A stretch of DNA of 64,000 nucleotides from Devosia sp. Leaf420 (GCF_001425445.1 NZ_LMQU01000011.1:372326-436325); one strand, 5' to 3'; shown: positions 43,000-51,982, counted from the stretch's first letter. A program made the numbers and translations. The notes: a model not told the origin generated them from the sequence alone.

Positions 43000-43920
43000 A
43001 TGAACAATCACAGCGCCGCCCCAAACCAAAAACGCCCCTTCTGGACCATCGCCCGGAAAGACGCGGCTGCCGGTTTCCTCTTCATTGCGCCGCAGACCCT
43101 GGGCATCATCACCTTCGTGCTGATCCCGCTCGGGCTCGTCTTCTACTATTCCATGCACGAATGGAACGTGCTGGCGAACACCTTCACCTTTGTTGGCGAC
43201 GCCAATTACCAGATGCTGCTGCGCGATCCGAACCTGCCGCCAGTGCTCTTGGCCTCGGCCATCTTTTCGGCTGGCCTCGTCGTCCTCAACCTCAGCCTCG
43301 CCTTGCTCCTGGCCGTGCTGCTCGATCAAAAGCTCAAAGGCATCGTCGTCTTCCGCACGCTGTTCTTCTCGCCGGTCGTGGTCTCGCTCGTCGCCTGGAC
43401 CATCGTCTGGAGTTTCCTGCTGCAGGCCAATGGCGGCATCAACGGCATTCTCGCCGTCTTCGGCATCGAGGGCCCCAATTGGCTGCGTACGCCAACCACG
43501 GCGATGATTTCCGTCGTCGTCGTGCAGGTCTTCAAGAATGTCGGGCTCAATATGATCCTGTTCCTCGCCGCCCTCCAGGGCGTGCCCAAGGAACTCTACG
43601 AAGCCGCACGGGTCGATGGCGCGAGCCCCTTCAAGCAATTCCGCCGCATCACCCTGCCGATGATCTCCCCGACGATCCTTCTCACCTCGATCATCACCAT
43701 CGTCGGCTCGCTGCAGGTCTTTGCCCAGATCGCCATCCTGACCAAAGGCGGCCCCGGCGTCTCGACCACGGTGCTGGTCTATTACCTCTATCAGCAGGCC
43801 TTCCAGTTCAATTTCTTCGGCTATGGCTCGACGCTCTCCATCCTCCTTTTCCTGATCGTCGCGGTGCTCACCTTCATCCAGTGGCAGATGCGCAAGCGGA
43901 TCGTCTTCTATGAGAACTGA
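43000..43920 (+). CDS. Carbohydrate ABC transporter permease (MalF-like), LacI-linked operon
   Basis: Inner-membrane permease of 306 residues. After a short polar tail the first helix region is AAGFLFIAPQTLGIITFVLI. The coupling loop is ELYEAARVDGASPFKQF, and LPMISPTILLTSIITIVGSL follows. The C-terminus overlaps the MalG-like gene by 11 bases. Confidence 0.95.
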   Translation: MNNHSAAPNQKRPFWTIARKDAAAGFLFIAPQTLGIITFVLIPLGLVFYYSMHEWNVLANTFTFVGDANYQMLLRDPNLPPVLLASAIFSAGLVVLNLSLALLLAVLLDQKLKGIVVFRTLFFSPVVVSLVAWTIVWSFLLQANGGINGILAVFGIEGPNWLRTPTTAMISVVVVQVFKNVGLNMILFLAALQGVPKELYEAARVDGASPFKQFRRITLPMISPTILLTSIITIVGSLQVFAQIAILTKGGPGVSTTVLVYYLYQQAFQFNFFGYGSTLSILLFLIVAVLTFIQWQMRKRIVFYEN

Positions 43921-44752
43921 CCTTTCACCCCGCCTGCGTGTCGCCCTTTATGGGTTGATGTGCGTGCTGCTCATCCCCTTTGTCTTCCCCACCTGGTGGA
44001 TGATCACCTCATCGGTCAAACCAATCAGCGATATCTTCGCTTTCCCGCCCGATCTCTGGCCGCGCCGCTTCGATTTCTCGACCTATCAGCGCGTCTTCGA
44101 ACTGCAGCCCTTCGCCCGGCAATATTGGAACTCGGCCTATATCGCCGCAATCGTCACCGCGGGCACCATGGTCGTCTCCTCCATGGCTGGCTACGCCTTC
44201 GCGCGCATCAAGTTTCCCTTCAGCAATGCCATCTTTATGATCGTGCTGCTGGGCCTCCTGATCCCGTCGGAAGTCACCATCGTGCCGCTCTTTCAGATGT
44301 TCCTGGGTTGGGGCATGATCAATACCCACTGGCCGCTGATCCTCGTGCCGATCTTCGGCGCCCCTTCGGTCTTTGCGACCTTCGTCATGCGTCAGTTCTT
44401 CATCGCCCTGCCCGGCGAGCTCGAAGAAGCCGCGCGCGTCGATGGCCTTGGCCGGTTCAAGATTTTCTGGACCATAGCTTTGCCGCTCGCCAAGCCTGCG
44501 CTCGGCGCCGTCGCGATCTTCACCTTCCTCCACTCGTGGAATCTCTACCTCGAGCCTATCGTTTTCCTCTCTTCGACCCAGATGTTCACCCTGCCCCAGG
44601 CGCTGACCCAGTTCACCGACGCCTATGGCGGCGCCATGTGGAACATCCAGCTCGCCGCCGCGACCATGACCGCCATCCCAGTCCTCCTGGTTTTCATCGT
44701 CGCGCAGAAGCAGTTCGTCGAAGGTCTCGCCCATACCGGTTTGAAAGGCTGA
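43910..44752 (+). CDS. Carbohydrate ABC transporter permease (MalG-like), LacI-linked operon
   Basis: Inner-membrane permease of 280 residues. VFPTWWMITSSVKPISDIFA is the typical periplasmic opening of MalG-type proteins. The coupling loop reads LEEAARVDGLGRFKIFW, and the end QFVEGLAHTGLKG is conserved. Coupled by overlap to the MalF-like gene and followed by the ATPase gene after three bases. Confidence 0.95.
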   Translation: MRTDLSPRLRVALYGLMCVLLIPFVFPTWWMITSSVKPISDIFAFPPDLWPRRFDFSTYQRVFELQPFARQYWNSAYIAAIVTAGTMVVSSMAGYAFARIKFPFSNAIFMIVLLGLLIPSEVTIVPLFQMFLGWGMINTHWPLILVPIFGAPSVFATFVMRQFFIALPGELEEAARVDGLGRFKIFWTIALPLAKPALGAVAIFTFLHSWNLYLEPIVFLSSTQMFTLPQALTQFTDAYGGAMWNIQLAAATMTAIPVLLVFIVAQKQFVEGLAHTGLKG

Positions 44753-44755
44753 TCC

Positions 44756-45802
44756 ATGGCCCCCGTCTCCCTCCATTCCGTCAAGAAAGCCTATGGCGAA
44801 GTCCAGATCCTCCATGGCATCGATGTCGATATTGCCGATGGCGAATTCATCGTCCTCGTCGGCCCGTCGGGCTGCGGCAAGTCCACCTTGCTCCGCATGA
44901 TCGCGGGCCTTGAAACCATCACCAAGGGCGACATTCGCATCGGGGATCGGGTCGTCAACGATCTCGAGCCCAAGGATCGGGACATCGCTATGGTGTTCCA
45001 GAATTATGCGCTCTATCCCCATATGACGGTCGCGACCAATATGGGCTTTTCGCTCGAGCATCGCGGCGCCTCGAAGGCCGAGATCGCCGAGCGCGTCAAA
45101 TGGGCGGCCGATATTCTCGACCTCTCGCACCTCCTCGATCGCTATCCCCGCCAGTTGTCGGGTGGTCAGCGGCAGCGCGTCGCCATGGGCCGCGCCATCG
45201 TGCGCAATCCGCAGGTATTTCTGTTCGACGAACCGCTCAGCAATCTCGACGCCAAGCTGCGCGTCGTCATGCGCGGCGAGATCAAAGCGCTGCACCACCG
45301 CCTCGGCGTCACGACCGTCTATGTCACCCACGACCAGATCGAAGCCATGACCATGGCTGACCGCATCGTCGTGATGCATGCCGGCAAAGTCGAACAGATC
45401 GGCGCGCCATTGGAACTCTACGATCGCCCGGCCAATCTCTTCGTCGCCGGTTTCATCGGCTCGCCGGCCATGAACATTCTGGGCGGCACCATCGCAGGCG
45501 CCGAGTTCAAGGCCGCTGGCGTCACCCTGCCCCTGCCCGCCGGCGTTACCGCGACTGGCGCCGCCAGCTATGGCATCCGTCCCGAACATTTCCAGCTTTC
45601 GCCGCAGGGTCTTCCCGCCGTGGTCTCGCTGGTCGAGCCGATGGGTTCTGAAACCCAGGTCACCATGACACTTGGCGAACACGTCGTCACCGGCGTCTTC
45701 CGCGAACGCGTCGCCGCCCGCCCCGGCGAAACCATCCACATCCTGCCCGACCTTGCCGCCGTCCATCTTTTCGACGCCACAACTGGCCAGAGGATCAACT
45801 GA
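44756..45802 (+). CDS. Sugar ABC transporter ATP-binding protein (UgpC-like), LacI-linked operon
   Basis: ATPase of 348 residues with Walker [11 protein letters not shown]-loop [16 protein letters not shown], signature [16 protein letters not shown], Walker [18 protein letters not shown]-loop VTHDQIEA, and a C-terminal TOBE region ([25 protein letters not shown]). It resembles the ATPase at 27454-28515 in order and motifs. The last codon overlaps the start of the next gene by one base. Confidence 0.95.
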   Translation: MAPVSLHSVKKAYGEVQILHGIDVDIADGEFIVLVGPSGCGKSTLLRMIAGLETITKGDIRIGDRVVNDLEPKDRDIAMVFQNYALYPHMTVATNMGFSLEHRGASKAEIAERVKWAADILDLSHLLDRYPRQLSGGQRQRVAMGRAIVRNPQVFLFDEPLSNLDAKLRVVMRGEIKALHHRLGVTTVYVTHDQIEAMTMADRIVVMHAGKVEQIGAPLELYDRPANLFVAGFIGSPAMNILGGTIAGAEFKAAGVTLPLPAGVTATGAASYGIRPEHFQLSPQGLPAVVSLVEPMGSETQVTMTLGEHVVTGVFRERVAARPGETIHILPDLAAVHLFDATTGQRIN

Positions 45803-46491
45803 TGTACGCCACGACCCCGCTCTACCAAAGGCTCACCGATGGCAGTTTCCCCATCATCGTTTCGCTTGCCCGGCACGATCTCGATCTCGCCAAAGCCGCG
45901 CTCGATGCAGGCGCCTATGCGCTCAAAACCCATCTCAACGCCTATCACCGCGCCACCGGCACGACCTTCGGCTCCTTTGCCGAAGAACGCCCCTTCTTCG
46001 AAGAGCTCTCAAAGCTCGGCTGCCCGCTTCTTGTCATGGCGGGCCAGGAAACTGTTCCGACCGCGGAAGAAATGGACGCGCTACACACCCTCGGCTTTGA
46101 GGGCTTCAACGTCTATGTCGATCACCTCCAGCCGCACCTGCTGCAATCAAAACTTCGCCCCATGCCCGCCCTCGCCTCGACCAGCACGCCCGAGGACGTG
46201 ACAAAAATCGCCGCCATCCCGGGCTGCATCATCGAAGCCTCGATCATGCCCTTCGAGCGCTACCGCACCGCCATGACCCCAGCCGACCTCCAGCGCTACG
46301 CCCAAATTGTCGCCGCCGTCGAGGTTCCGGTCATCGTCCCCAGCCAACTCCTTCTGACACCAGACGACGCCCTCGCCCTGCGCCAAGCCGGCATAGCCGC
46401 GCCGCTCCTGGGAGCCATCGTGACAGGGGATACACCCAGCTCCATGTCCAAGGCTGTCGGCGATCTCCACAAGGCCCTGGCAAGCGCCTGA
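45802..46491 (+). CDS. Unrecognised barrel-like protein of the LacI-linked sugar operon
   Basis: Protein of 229 residues with no family assigned with confidence. The alternating pattern of strands and helices (FPIIVSLARHDLDLAKAALD, AYALKTHLNAYH, PLLVMAGQETVPTAEEMDAL, GFEGFNVYVDHLQ, IIEASIMPFERY, EVPVIVPSQLLLTPDDALAL, LGAIVTGDT) suggests a ribulose-phosphate-binding or aldolase-type TIM barrel. It may be an epimerase, isomerase or aldolase for the imported sugar. It is the last gene of the operon and starts one base inside the ATPase gene. Confidence 0.8.
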   Translation: MYATTPLYQRLTDGSFPIIVSLARHDLDLAKAALDAGAYALKTHLNAYHRATGTTFGSFAEERPFFEELSKLGCPLLVMAGQETVPTAEEMDALHTLGFEGFNVYVDHLQPHLLQSKLRPMPALASTSTPEDVTKIAAIPGCIIEASIMPFERYRTAMTPADLQRYAQIVAAVEVPVIVPSQLLLTPDDALALRQAGIAAPLLGAIVTGDTPSSMSKAVGDLHKALASA

Positions 46492-46663
46492 GGCCTTCAA
46501 AAGCCGCCCCACATCGGAGAATTAGCGCTCTGTGCATCGGCTCACGCCGAACAACACCTGCTGGCTGCAAAAGGCGGCATTGAAAGCGCGGCCGCGAAAC
46601 GTGGCTTTGCGTAGCCGCGCCGTGGCACACGCCTAGCTCATCAGCACAACAATGACCTTGAAA

Positions 46664-46738
46664 TGGCTGGGGTGCTAGGATTCGAACCTAGGAATGCCGG
46701 TACCAAAAACCGGTGCCTTACCACTTGGCGACACCCCA
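46664..46738 (-). tRNA. tRNA-Gln (anticodon UUG)
   Basis: The cloverleaf reads TGGGGTG at the 5' end, pairing with the 3' acceptor arm. It has a D arm with GCCAAGTGGTAAGGC, an anticodon loop TTTTGGT (anticodon TTG), TTCGAA in the T loop, and an encoded CCA end. The first base pair is U-A, which is usual for tRNA-Gln. Confidence 0.95.
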
Positions 46739-46961
46739 ACTGTGGCGGGTTCCTACACGGTTTAAAACGAAGGCGCAACACGGGTTGCGCCTTGTTCACA
46801 GACCCGCGCCGCGCCACCTCAAAGCGCCGTCCCTCCCGGATCAGACGACAGCCACGATCATAGATTCCGCGGCAACCGCGCCAGCGCAATGTCCGCTCAA
46901 GCGTCGAAACGCGCAGCGCCGGCAAACCCGTCACAGCCGATCATCGCGATTAGGAAAAGAA

Positions 46962-47036
46962 TGGTGGGTGCGACAGGGATTGAACCTGTGACCCCTGCCG
47001 TGTGAAGGCAGTGCTCTCCCGCTGAGCTACGCACCC
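46962..47036 (-). tRNA. tRNA-Val (anticodon CAC)
   Basis: GGGTGCG acceptor, D arm TAGCTCAGCGGGAGAGCA, anticodon loop TTCACAC (anticodon CAC) in a CTGCC/GGCAG stem, T loop GTTCAATC, and encoded CCA. It is separated from the next tRNA-Val by 27 bases. Confidence 0.95.
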
Positions 47037-47063
47037 GCTGCTTAGCGGCAGGGAAATGAGAGA

Positions 47064-47138
47064 TGGTGGGCGTAACAAGGATCGAACTTGTGACCCCCTC
47101 GATGTCAACGAGGTGCTCTCCCGCTGAGCTATACGCCC
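47064..47138 (-). tRNA. tRNA-Val (anticodon GAC)
   Basis: GGGCGTA acceptor, D arm TAGCTCAGCGGGAGAGCA, anticodon loop TTGACAT (anticodon GAC) in a CCTCG/CGAGG stem, T loop GTTCGATC, and encoded CCA. It is upstream of the CAC isoacceptor and probably cotranscribed with it. Confidence 0.95.
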
Positions 47139-47299
47139 ATCTCTCCGGGACCGATTCAGCGTTCGCCGTTCCGGTGGCGCGGATAAACCATGAAGCGACC
47201 AATGGGTCAATAGGTTCATTTCCGCGCCTGTGGATTTCTTCGTTCGCATGCCTTCCAAAAGTGGATACCGGTTTTGCGACAAAGGCATGCGCGTCACCA

Positions 47300-47659
47300 T
47301 CAGGCGGCGAGCAGTCGCTCCACTTCCGACACCAGGTCCTTCAAATGGAAGGGCTTGGACAGGACCGAGGCATCCTTGGGCGCATCGCTGTCAGGATTAA
47401 GGGCGACGGCGGCAAAACCGGTGATGAACATGACCTTGAGGTCAGGATCGAGTTCGGTGGCGCGGCGCGCCAGTTCGATTCCGTCCATTTCCGGCATCAC
47501 GATATCGCTCAGCAGCAGCGAGAACGGCTCTTCGCGTAAGCGCTCATAGGCGGAAAGCCCGTTGTCGAAGGACACGACATCGTAGCCCGCATTCTTGAGC
47601 GCCCGCGTAAGGAACTGGCGCATATCATTATCGTCTTCGGCGAGCAGAATTCGCTTCAT
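47300..47659 (-). CDS. cpdR: CpdR-type single-domain response regulator
   Basis: Receiver-only protein of 119 residues. The acidic pocket is AEDDND, the phospho-accepting Asp is in LLLSDIVMPEMDG (residue 52), the Thr is in FITGFAA, and the Lys is in LSKPF. In Caulobacter and relatives, unphosphorylated CpdR directs ClpXP to degrade cell-cycle proteins. The ATG at MKRILLAEDD is chosen; a TTG one codon earlier is possible. It is divergent from an N-formylglutamate amidohydrolase gene, a pairing common in Hyphomicrobiales. Confidence 0.93.
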   Translation of the reverse strand: MKRILLAEDDNDMRQFLTRALKNAGYDVVSFDNGLSAYERLREEPFSLLLSDIVMPEMDGIELARRATELDPDLKVMFITGFAAVALNPDSDAPKDASVLSKPFHLKDLVSEVERLLAA

Positions 47660-47710
47660 CAAAAACCTCTAAAAGGGCCCGTTCGGCGGTGAGTCGGTCT
47701 TTAGCGATGT

Positions 47711-47725
47711 TTAATTCAGATTTGA
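47711..47725. promoter_or_regulatory. CtrA-like motif TTAA-N7-TTGA
   Basis: One mismatch from the CtrA consensus TTAA-N7-TTAA, about 50 bases upstream of the cpdR start. cpdR is tied to the CtrA pathway in relatives, so position supports it. Such short motifs also occur by chance. Confidence 0.3.
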
Positions 47726-47858
47726 GCTGACGCAAACCGGCTCAATCAAACCTGCGCTCTTTTTGCTGGCGTCTGGACAAGTTGGTTGCGCCGCGCGACA
47801 CTTGGGTGACAGCAAATCACTAGGGCTGCGCCGTCCTGGCGCCGTCTGCGGAGGCAGC

Positions 47859-48755
47859 GTGCGATCCGACTATTGGGATCAACCGGCATTTGAAACCATC
47901 CGGCCCCGCCGCATGGTCGCGCCCATCGTGTTCAACTCGCCCCATTCGGGCCGCAACTACCCCCCGCGCTTCCTCGCGATGACGCGGCTCGATCACCTGT
48001 CGATTCGCCAGTCCGAAGACGCCTTCATCGATGAGCTGTTTTCGCGCGCGCCCCATCTTGGTGCCCCGCTTTTGCGCGCGCATTTCCCGCGCGCCTATCT
48101 CGATGTCAATCGCGAGCCCTGGGAACTTGATCCCACCATGTTCGTCGAGCCGCTCTCGGATCGGTTCAACACCACCTCGCCGCGCGTCGCAGCCGGCCTC
48201 GGCACGCTCGCCAAGGTCGTCGCCGAAAACAAACCCATCTATCGCGATCGCCTGACGCTCGAAGATGCGCGCATGCGCATCGAGGGCATTTATCATCCCT
48301 ATCACGCCGCTCTCCAAAACCTCCTCAGCGAGGCATCCGCCAGCTTCGGCGTTTCTGTGCTGATCGATTGCCATTCCATGCCGCGCCTTGGGCGCCATGG
48401 CGAGCGCGCCACGCCCGATATCGTGCTCGGCGATCGCTATGGCACGACCTGCTCGCCCGCCCTGATCGACCTTGTCGAAACCGGTTTCAGCGCTGCGGGC
48501 CTAAAAGTCGCGCGCAATCGGCCTTATGCCGGTGGCTTCTGTACCCGCGCTTATGGCAGGCCGCAGCATGGCGTCCACGCCCTCCAGATCGAGATCAGCC
48601 GTCATCTCTACATGAACGAGGCAACGCTCGAAAAAAGCGCCGGCTTCGAGCCGCTGCGCCAACTCGTCGAGAGCATGATCCACGCCGTCATCGGCATCGA
48701 TCTCGTGCAATTGGCCATGCCGCAGGTCACGCCCGAGCGCGCTGCCGCCGAGTAG
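47859..48755 (+). CDS. N-formylglutamate amidohydrolase family protein
   Basis: Metal-dependent amidohydrolase of 298 residues. VFNSPHSGRNYPPRF near the N-terminus, LDVNREPWELDP, VLIDCHSMPRLGRHGERATP, and VHALQIEISRHLYMNE carry the His/Glu metal and substrate ligands of the HutG/FGase family. It cleaves N-formylglutamate or a related formylated or acylated amino acid. A GTG start is chosen with GGAGG five bases upstream. An upstream in-frame ATG lacks such a site. Confidence 0.9.
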   Translation: MRSDYWDQPAFETIRPRRMVAPIVFNSPHSGRNYPPRFLAMTRLDHLSIRQSEDAFIDELFSRAPHLGAPLLRAHFPRAYLDVNREPWELDPTMFVEPLSDRFNTTSPRVAAGLGTLAKVVAENKPIYRDRLTLEDARMRIEGIYHPYHAALQNLLSEASASFGVSVLIDCHSMPRLGRHGERATPDIVLGDRYGTTCSPALIDLVETGFSAAGLKVARNRPYAGGFCTRAYGRPQHGVHALQIEISRHLYMNEATLEKSAGFEPLRQLVESMIHAVIGIDLVQLAMPQVTPERAAAE

Positions 48756-48813
48756 CGCTTGTCAGGCGCCGAGCCAGCCAATACACCTTGCCCGCCCCCG
48801 GCCGAGGATTTTC

Positions 48814-49611
48814 ATGACCAGCGCCACGCCCGATTTCGCCCGCGTCGAAGCAACGCTCATTGCCGCCGCCGAAGCTGCCGCCGCGCACACCTTGCCGCTC
48901 TTTCGCTCAGGGCTTGCCGTCGATAACAAGCTCGCCGTGGGCTTTGATCCGGTGACCGAGGCCGACAAGGGCGCCGAAAAAGTCATTCGCGCCATCATCG
49001 AAGAGGCTTTCCCCGATCATGCCGTCATCGGCGAGGAATGGGGCACGAGCGGCGAGAGCCGGTTTTCGTGGATCATCGACCCGGTCGATGGCACCCGCGC
49101 CTTTATTTCCGGCGCCCCGGTCTGGGGCACGCTGATCGGCTTTGCCGTGGATGGCGTCGCCGTCGCCGGCATCATGAGCCAGCCCTTTATCGGCGAAACC
49201 TTTCTGGCCGTCCCCGGCCAATCCCGCTACATCCGCGGCGATATCAACCAGCCCAATCGGACCACCGCCCTCACCGATCTGTCGGCGGCCCGCGTCTTCA
49301 CCACGACGCCGCGCCTCTTCAACACGCCCGAATTGCTCGCCAAATGGCACGCGATCGAAGCCGCTACCCGCCTTCAGCGCTTCGGCATGGATTGCTATGG
49401 CTACGCCCTCCTCGCCGCCGGCCATGCCGATCTTGTCATCGAGCCTTATCTCAACACCTACGACATCGCCGCCCTCGTCCCCATCATCCGCGAAGCCGGC
49501 GGCGCCATCGCCTGCTGGGACGGCTCTGAGCCCACCGCCGGCGGCAATGTCATCGCCGCGGCCAATGAGACGCTGCTCGAAAAAGCACTGGCGATCGTCA
49601 ACGCTTCGTGA
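48814..49611 (+). CDS. hisN: Inositol-monophosphatase-family phosphatase, likely histidinol-phosphatase
   Basis: Mg-dependent phosphatase of 265 residues. The metal motifs are intact: VIGEEWG, IIDPVDGTRAFISG, and YLNTYDIAALVPIIREAGG near the end. RAFISGAPVWGTLIGF is typical of the HisN branch, which dephosphorylates L-histidinol phosphate in alphaproteobacteria and actinobacteria. It follows the amidohydrolase gene by 58 bases and may share its transcript. Inositol or other phosphates are alternative substrates. Confidence 0.82.
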   Translation: MTSATPDFARVEATLIAAAEAAAAHTLPLFRSGLAVDNKLAVGFDPVTEADKGAEKVIRAIIEEAFPDHAVIGEEWGTSGESRFSWIIDPVDGTRAFISGAPVWGTLIGFAVDGVAVAGIMSQPFIGETFLAVPGQSRYIRGDINQPNRTTALTDLSAARVFTTTPRLFNTPELLAKWHAIEAATRLQRFGMDCYGYALLAAGHADLVIEPYLNTYDIAALVPIIREAGGAIACWDGSEPTAGGNVIAAANETLLEKALAIVNAS

Positions 49612-49614
49612 GGG

Positions 49615-50136
49615 TTATTGGAAGGCGATCGAAGACACGAAGCGCGGGCGGTAGGCTGCACGCGCCGAAAACGTGACGTCGCTGATCCCGAACCCGGCGA
49701 CCATCGCTTCATGTGGCACGAAGCTCTCCGTCAGCAGCACCGAATCTCCATCAGCCATCTCGGGGAAAAGCGAGGTGTTGAGTGCGGTGCCGGGCACGTT
49801 GTTCCCCACGGTCTGCGACCAGCGTAGAACGAACTCGCCGTTCACACGCCCGATACTGCTGACACGCAATCCACCGTCATTGGCACTATAGACCGTCTGC
49901 CGCAAAAGGGTCAGCATGTCCGTGAGCTTGGCCTTGGTCAGTGAGGACTTTTCACGCGCCAGCATGTCACCGATGGTGAACGTTGCTTTCTCGACGTTTT
50001 GCGCCGTTCGAAACATATCGAAAGCTGTTAGCGACGCGAGAAGCAGCGCCAGCAATATGGGCAGGAACATCGCAAACTCCGTCGCCGAAGCCCCACTCTC
50101 ATTCTTTAAGAACCGAATGAAAATCTGCGTCATCAT
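49615..50136 (-). CDS. TadE/TadF-like pilus assembly protein
   Basis: Single-span protein of 173 residues. It opens MMTQIFIRFLKNESGASATE, with the TadE N-terminal motif (ESGASATEFAMFLPILLALL) leading into the membrane helix. The periplasmic part holds LRVSSIGRVNGEFVLRW and VPHEAMVAGFGISD. TadE-type pseudopilins support Flp/Tad pili. Two adjacent ATGs overlap the preceding stop (ATGATGA), so the genes are coupled. It converges with hisN, three bases apart. Confidence 0.85.
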   Translation of the reverse strand: MMTQIFIRFLKNESGASATEFAMFLPILLALLLASLTAFDMFRTAQNVEKATFTIGDMLAREKSSLTKAKLTDMLTLLRQTVYSANDGGLRVSSIGRVNGEFVLRWSQTVGNNVPGTALNTSLFPEMADGDSVLLTESFVPHEAMVAGFGISDVTFSARAAYRPRFVSSIAFQ

Positions 50137-50669
50137 GCGGGCTCGTTGATGAATGCGGATTTGGAAATGAGCCGCAGCGTGCCGCTCTCGTCCTTGTTCA
50201 GTGCAAGCGATAGGCCAAGGCCGGGCGTTATCGGAGAAACGACGTAACAAGCGCGCACGAACATAATGTCCGATCGCGCGCCACCATTAAAGCGCAGCAC
50301 CGGCGCAATCTCACTTCGCCGGTCAACGCATCTGGTGTCATCGGTTGGATAGCTCGCCGCCCCAGCGGTTATGGGGATCAATTCGAGTGCCAATGAGGCC
50401 TCGCAATTGAGAAGCACCATGGCGCGCTCGCACACTTTTGCCCGCATCGCTTCATGCGTAGGATTGGCAAATGTGCCAAGGCGCAGTTCGCGCACCGTCA
50501 TGTCGACTGCCCGGTCAAGCATGATCGACTGCAGCATGATCCAGCCGCCTTCAAAGGTCGAAAAGATGATGGCGAGCAGCATGGGCACAACCAGCGCGAA
50601 CTCGACCGCTGCAGCGCCACGCGTGTCCCTGCGGAGCCATCGTGCCAAGGTGAGAATGGATAGGCTCAT
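50133..50669 (-). CDS. TadE-like pilus assembly protein
   Basis: Single-span protein of 178 residues starting MSLSILTLARWLRRD, with the TadE signature RGAAAVEFALVVPMLLAII at the membrane helix. VDMTVRELRLGTF and RFNGGARSDIMFVRACYVVS follow. Its ATG overlaps the TadG-like stop, so it is coupled. Longer upstream extensions are shadow frame of the TadG gene. Confidence 0.87.
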   Translation of the reverse strand: MSLSILTLARWLRRDTRGAAAVEFALVVPMLLAIIFSTFEGGWIMLQSIMLDRAVDMTVRELRLGTFANPTHEAMRAKVCERAMVLLNCEASLALELIPITAGAASYPTDDTRCVDRRSEIAPVLRFNGGARSDIMFVRACYVVSPITPGLGLSLALNKDESGTLRLISKSAFINEPA

Positions 50670-51982
50670 TGGGTGAGCTTCAAGCTTTGGATATTGTTGG
50701 CGATCGATTGAAACGCCAGCGTGATGCCGCTGCCCGTCACATTGTAGAAGTGGCTGGCGCTCGAGGCGCAGGTCGTGAGGTCGGCGTTGGTGGTGTAAAA
50801 TCCGATCGTAAAGACAATCACGCCCTTCTCTTTGGCAACTTGGCAAACGCGGCGCAGCGACGTCGAGGCAGCCGACTGTGATTGGTAATCGTTGTTGCTT
50901 GCACCGCCTTCGGGATTGCGCGGATAGTTATACAAGCCAGGCTTCGGACGCCGTTGGGCGGAGATTCCGCCATCCGTCATCAGCACCAGAATTTTCAGTG
51001 TTTCACTATCGTCGAACGCAGCAGGGCGATTGGCAAACTGCATAGGTACCTGTCCCGCTGCCGCCATCCGTCCGATAAATGGCCGCGCGGAAGGATCCAG
51101 CAGTAAAAATCCCCAGTTTGTAGCGACGCCGGAACCAGTCCCGTCATGAAGTTTGAGGCTGTCGATCCTCGTCTTCAGCGCGTTCGCATTATTCGAGAGA
51201 TAGGTGATGGAGGTTGCTTCATACGGGCAGTAGGACCACTCCTTGCCGGCAGGGTTGTCCTTATGGTTCTCGGTAAAATGCGGCACTTGAGCGCGTTGGT
51301 TGAACGCTACCCAGCCGGTGCCGTAGTCCTTATTGCCCGCGTGGTCGAATTCAACGCAGGACGAATAATTGTGCTGACGTGTCACGCCCAGAAGCCCGAA
51401 GGCGATTGAGCCGACATTGACCGTACCCGCATAGGGCACGATGCTGATCGAGGTATAGGGCGCGGTATCCGGCGTGATCATCGCATCGATGAATTGCTTG
51501 GCCGCAGGCCGCAACAAACTGATACGCGATGGACTGTTTTCAGTCATCGAGCCCGAGATATCGAGCATCAGCGAGATTTCGAGGTTCTGCTTTCGCTCCT
51601 GCGCGGTAGCCGTTGCCACCATCGGCAGCGTGTTGATGCCGATGAGCGGCAAAAAGCTGGTTTGCATCTCATATCGCCCGGTAATCGTTACCGAGCGGTG
51701 GTTCAACGCAACTGTGTAATCGTAGTCGAGATCGACCTGATCAATGAATGTAACGGTCTTGAGGTACTCGCGCGCCGTCGCTTCGACCGATTTCTTCTGA
51801 GTCAGCGCCGCTGCTGCTAGTACAGCGCGATCGACACCATCTTGAAGCTGAACACGGTGCATCTCATAGCGCGCGATATCGGTAGCGCCGCCTGCCAAGA
51901 CCAACATCGGTATGATCATAAAGGCAACGATAATAGTCACGTTGCCATTCTGGTCGGCCAGTAATTGCCTGAAAAGACGCAC
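50666..51982 (-). CDS. TadG-like pilus assembly protein with von Willebrand A domain
   Basis: Protein of 438 residues. An N-terminal TadE-like helix (DQNGNVTIIVAFMIIPMLVL) is followed by a Flp-pilus TadG region and a vWA domain from about residue 135 (LEISLMLDISGSM, the MIDAS DxSGS). LVLMTDGGISAQRRP and VIVFTIGFYT are later vWA strands. TadG is anchored in the cytoplasmic membrane and projects to the periplasm in Tad systems. It heads a three-gene unit with the two TadE-like genes. Confidence 0.9.
   Translation of the reverse strand: MRLFRQLLADQNGNVTIIVAFMIIPMLVLAGGATDIARYEMHRVQLQDGVDRAVLAAAALTQKKSVEATAREYLKTVTFIDQVDLDYDYTVALNHRSVTITGRYEMQTSFLPLIGINTLPMVATATAQERKQNLEISLMLDISGSMTENSPSRISLLRPAAKQFIDAMITPDTAPYTSISIVPYAGTVNVGSIAFGLLGVTRQHNYSSCVEFDHAGNKDYGTGWVAFNQRAQVPHFTENHKDNPAGKEWSYCPYEATSITYLSNNANALKTRIDSLKLHDGTGSGVATNWGFLLLDPSARPFIGRMAAAGQVPMQFANRPAAFDDSETLKILVLMTDGGISAQRRPKPGLYNYPRNPEGGASNNDYQSQSAASTSLRRVCQVAKEKGVIVFTIGFYTTNADLTTCASSASHFYNVTGSGITLAFQSIANNIQSLKLTQ

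Noticed and set aside
44009-45766. 585-codon minus-strand open frame over permease and ATPase genes
   Set aside because: Same reason: it lies opposite intact ABC transporter genes and shows no domain.
46664-47138. tRNA genes as an integration (att) site
   Set aside because: No integrase, no direct repeat of a tRNA 3' end and no cargo boundary was found in the window, although the content changes nearby.
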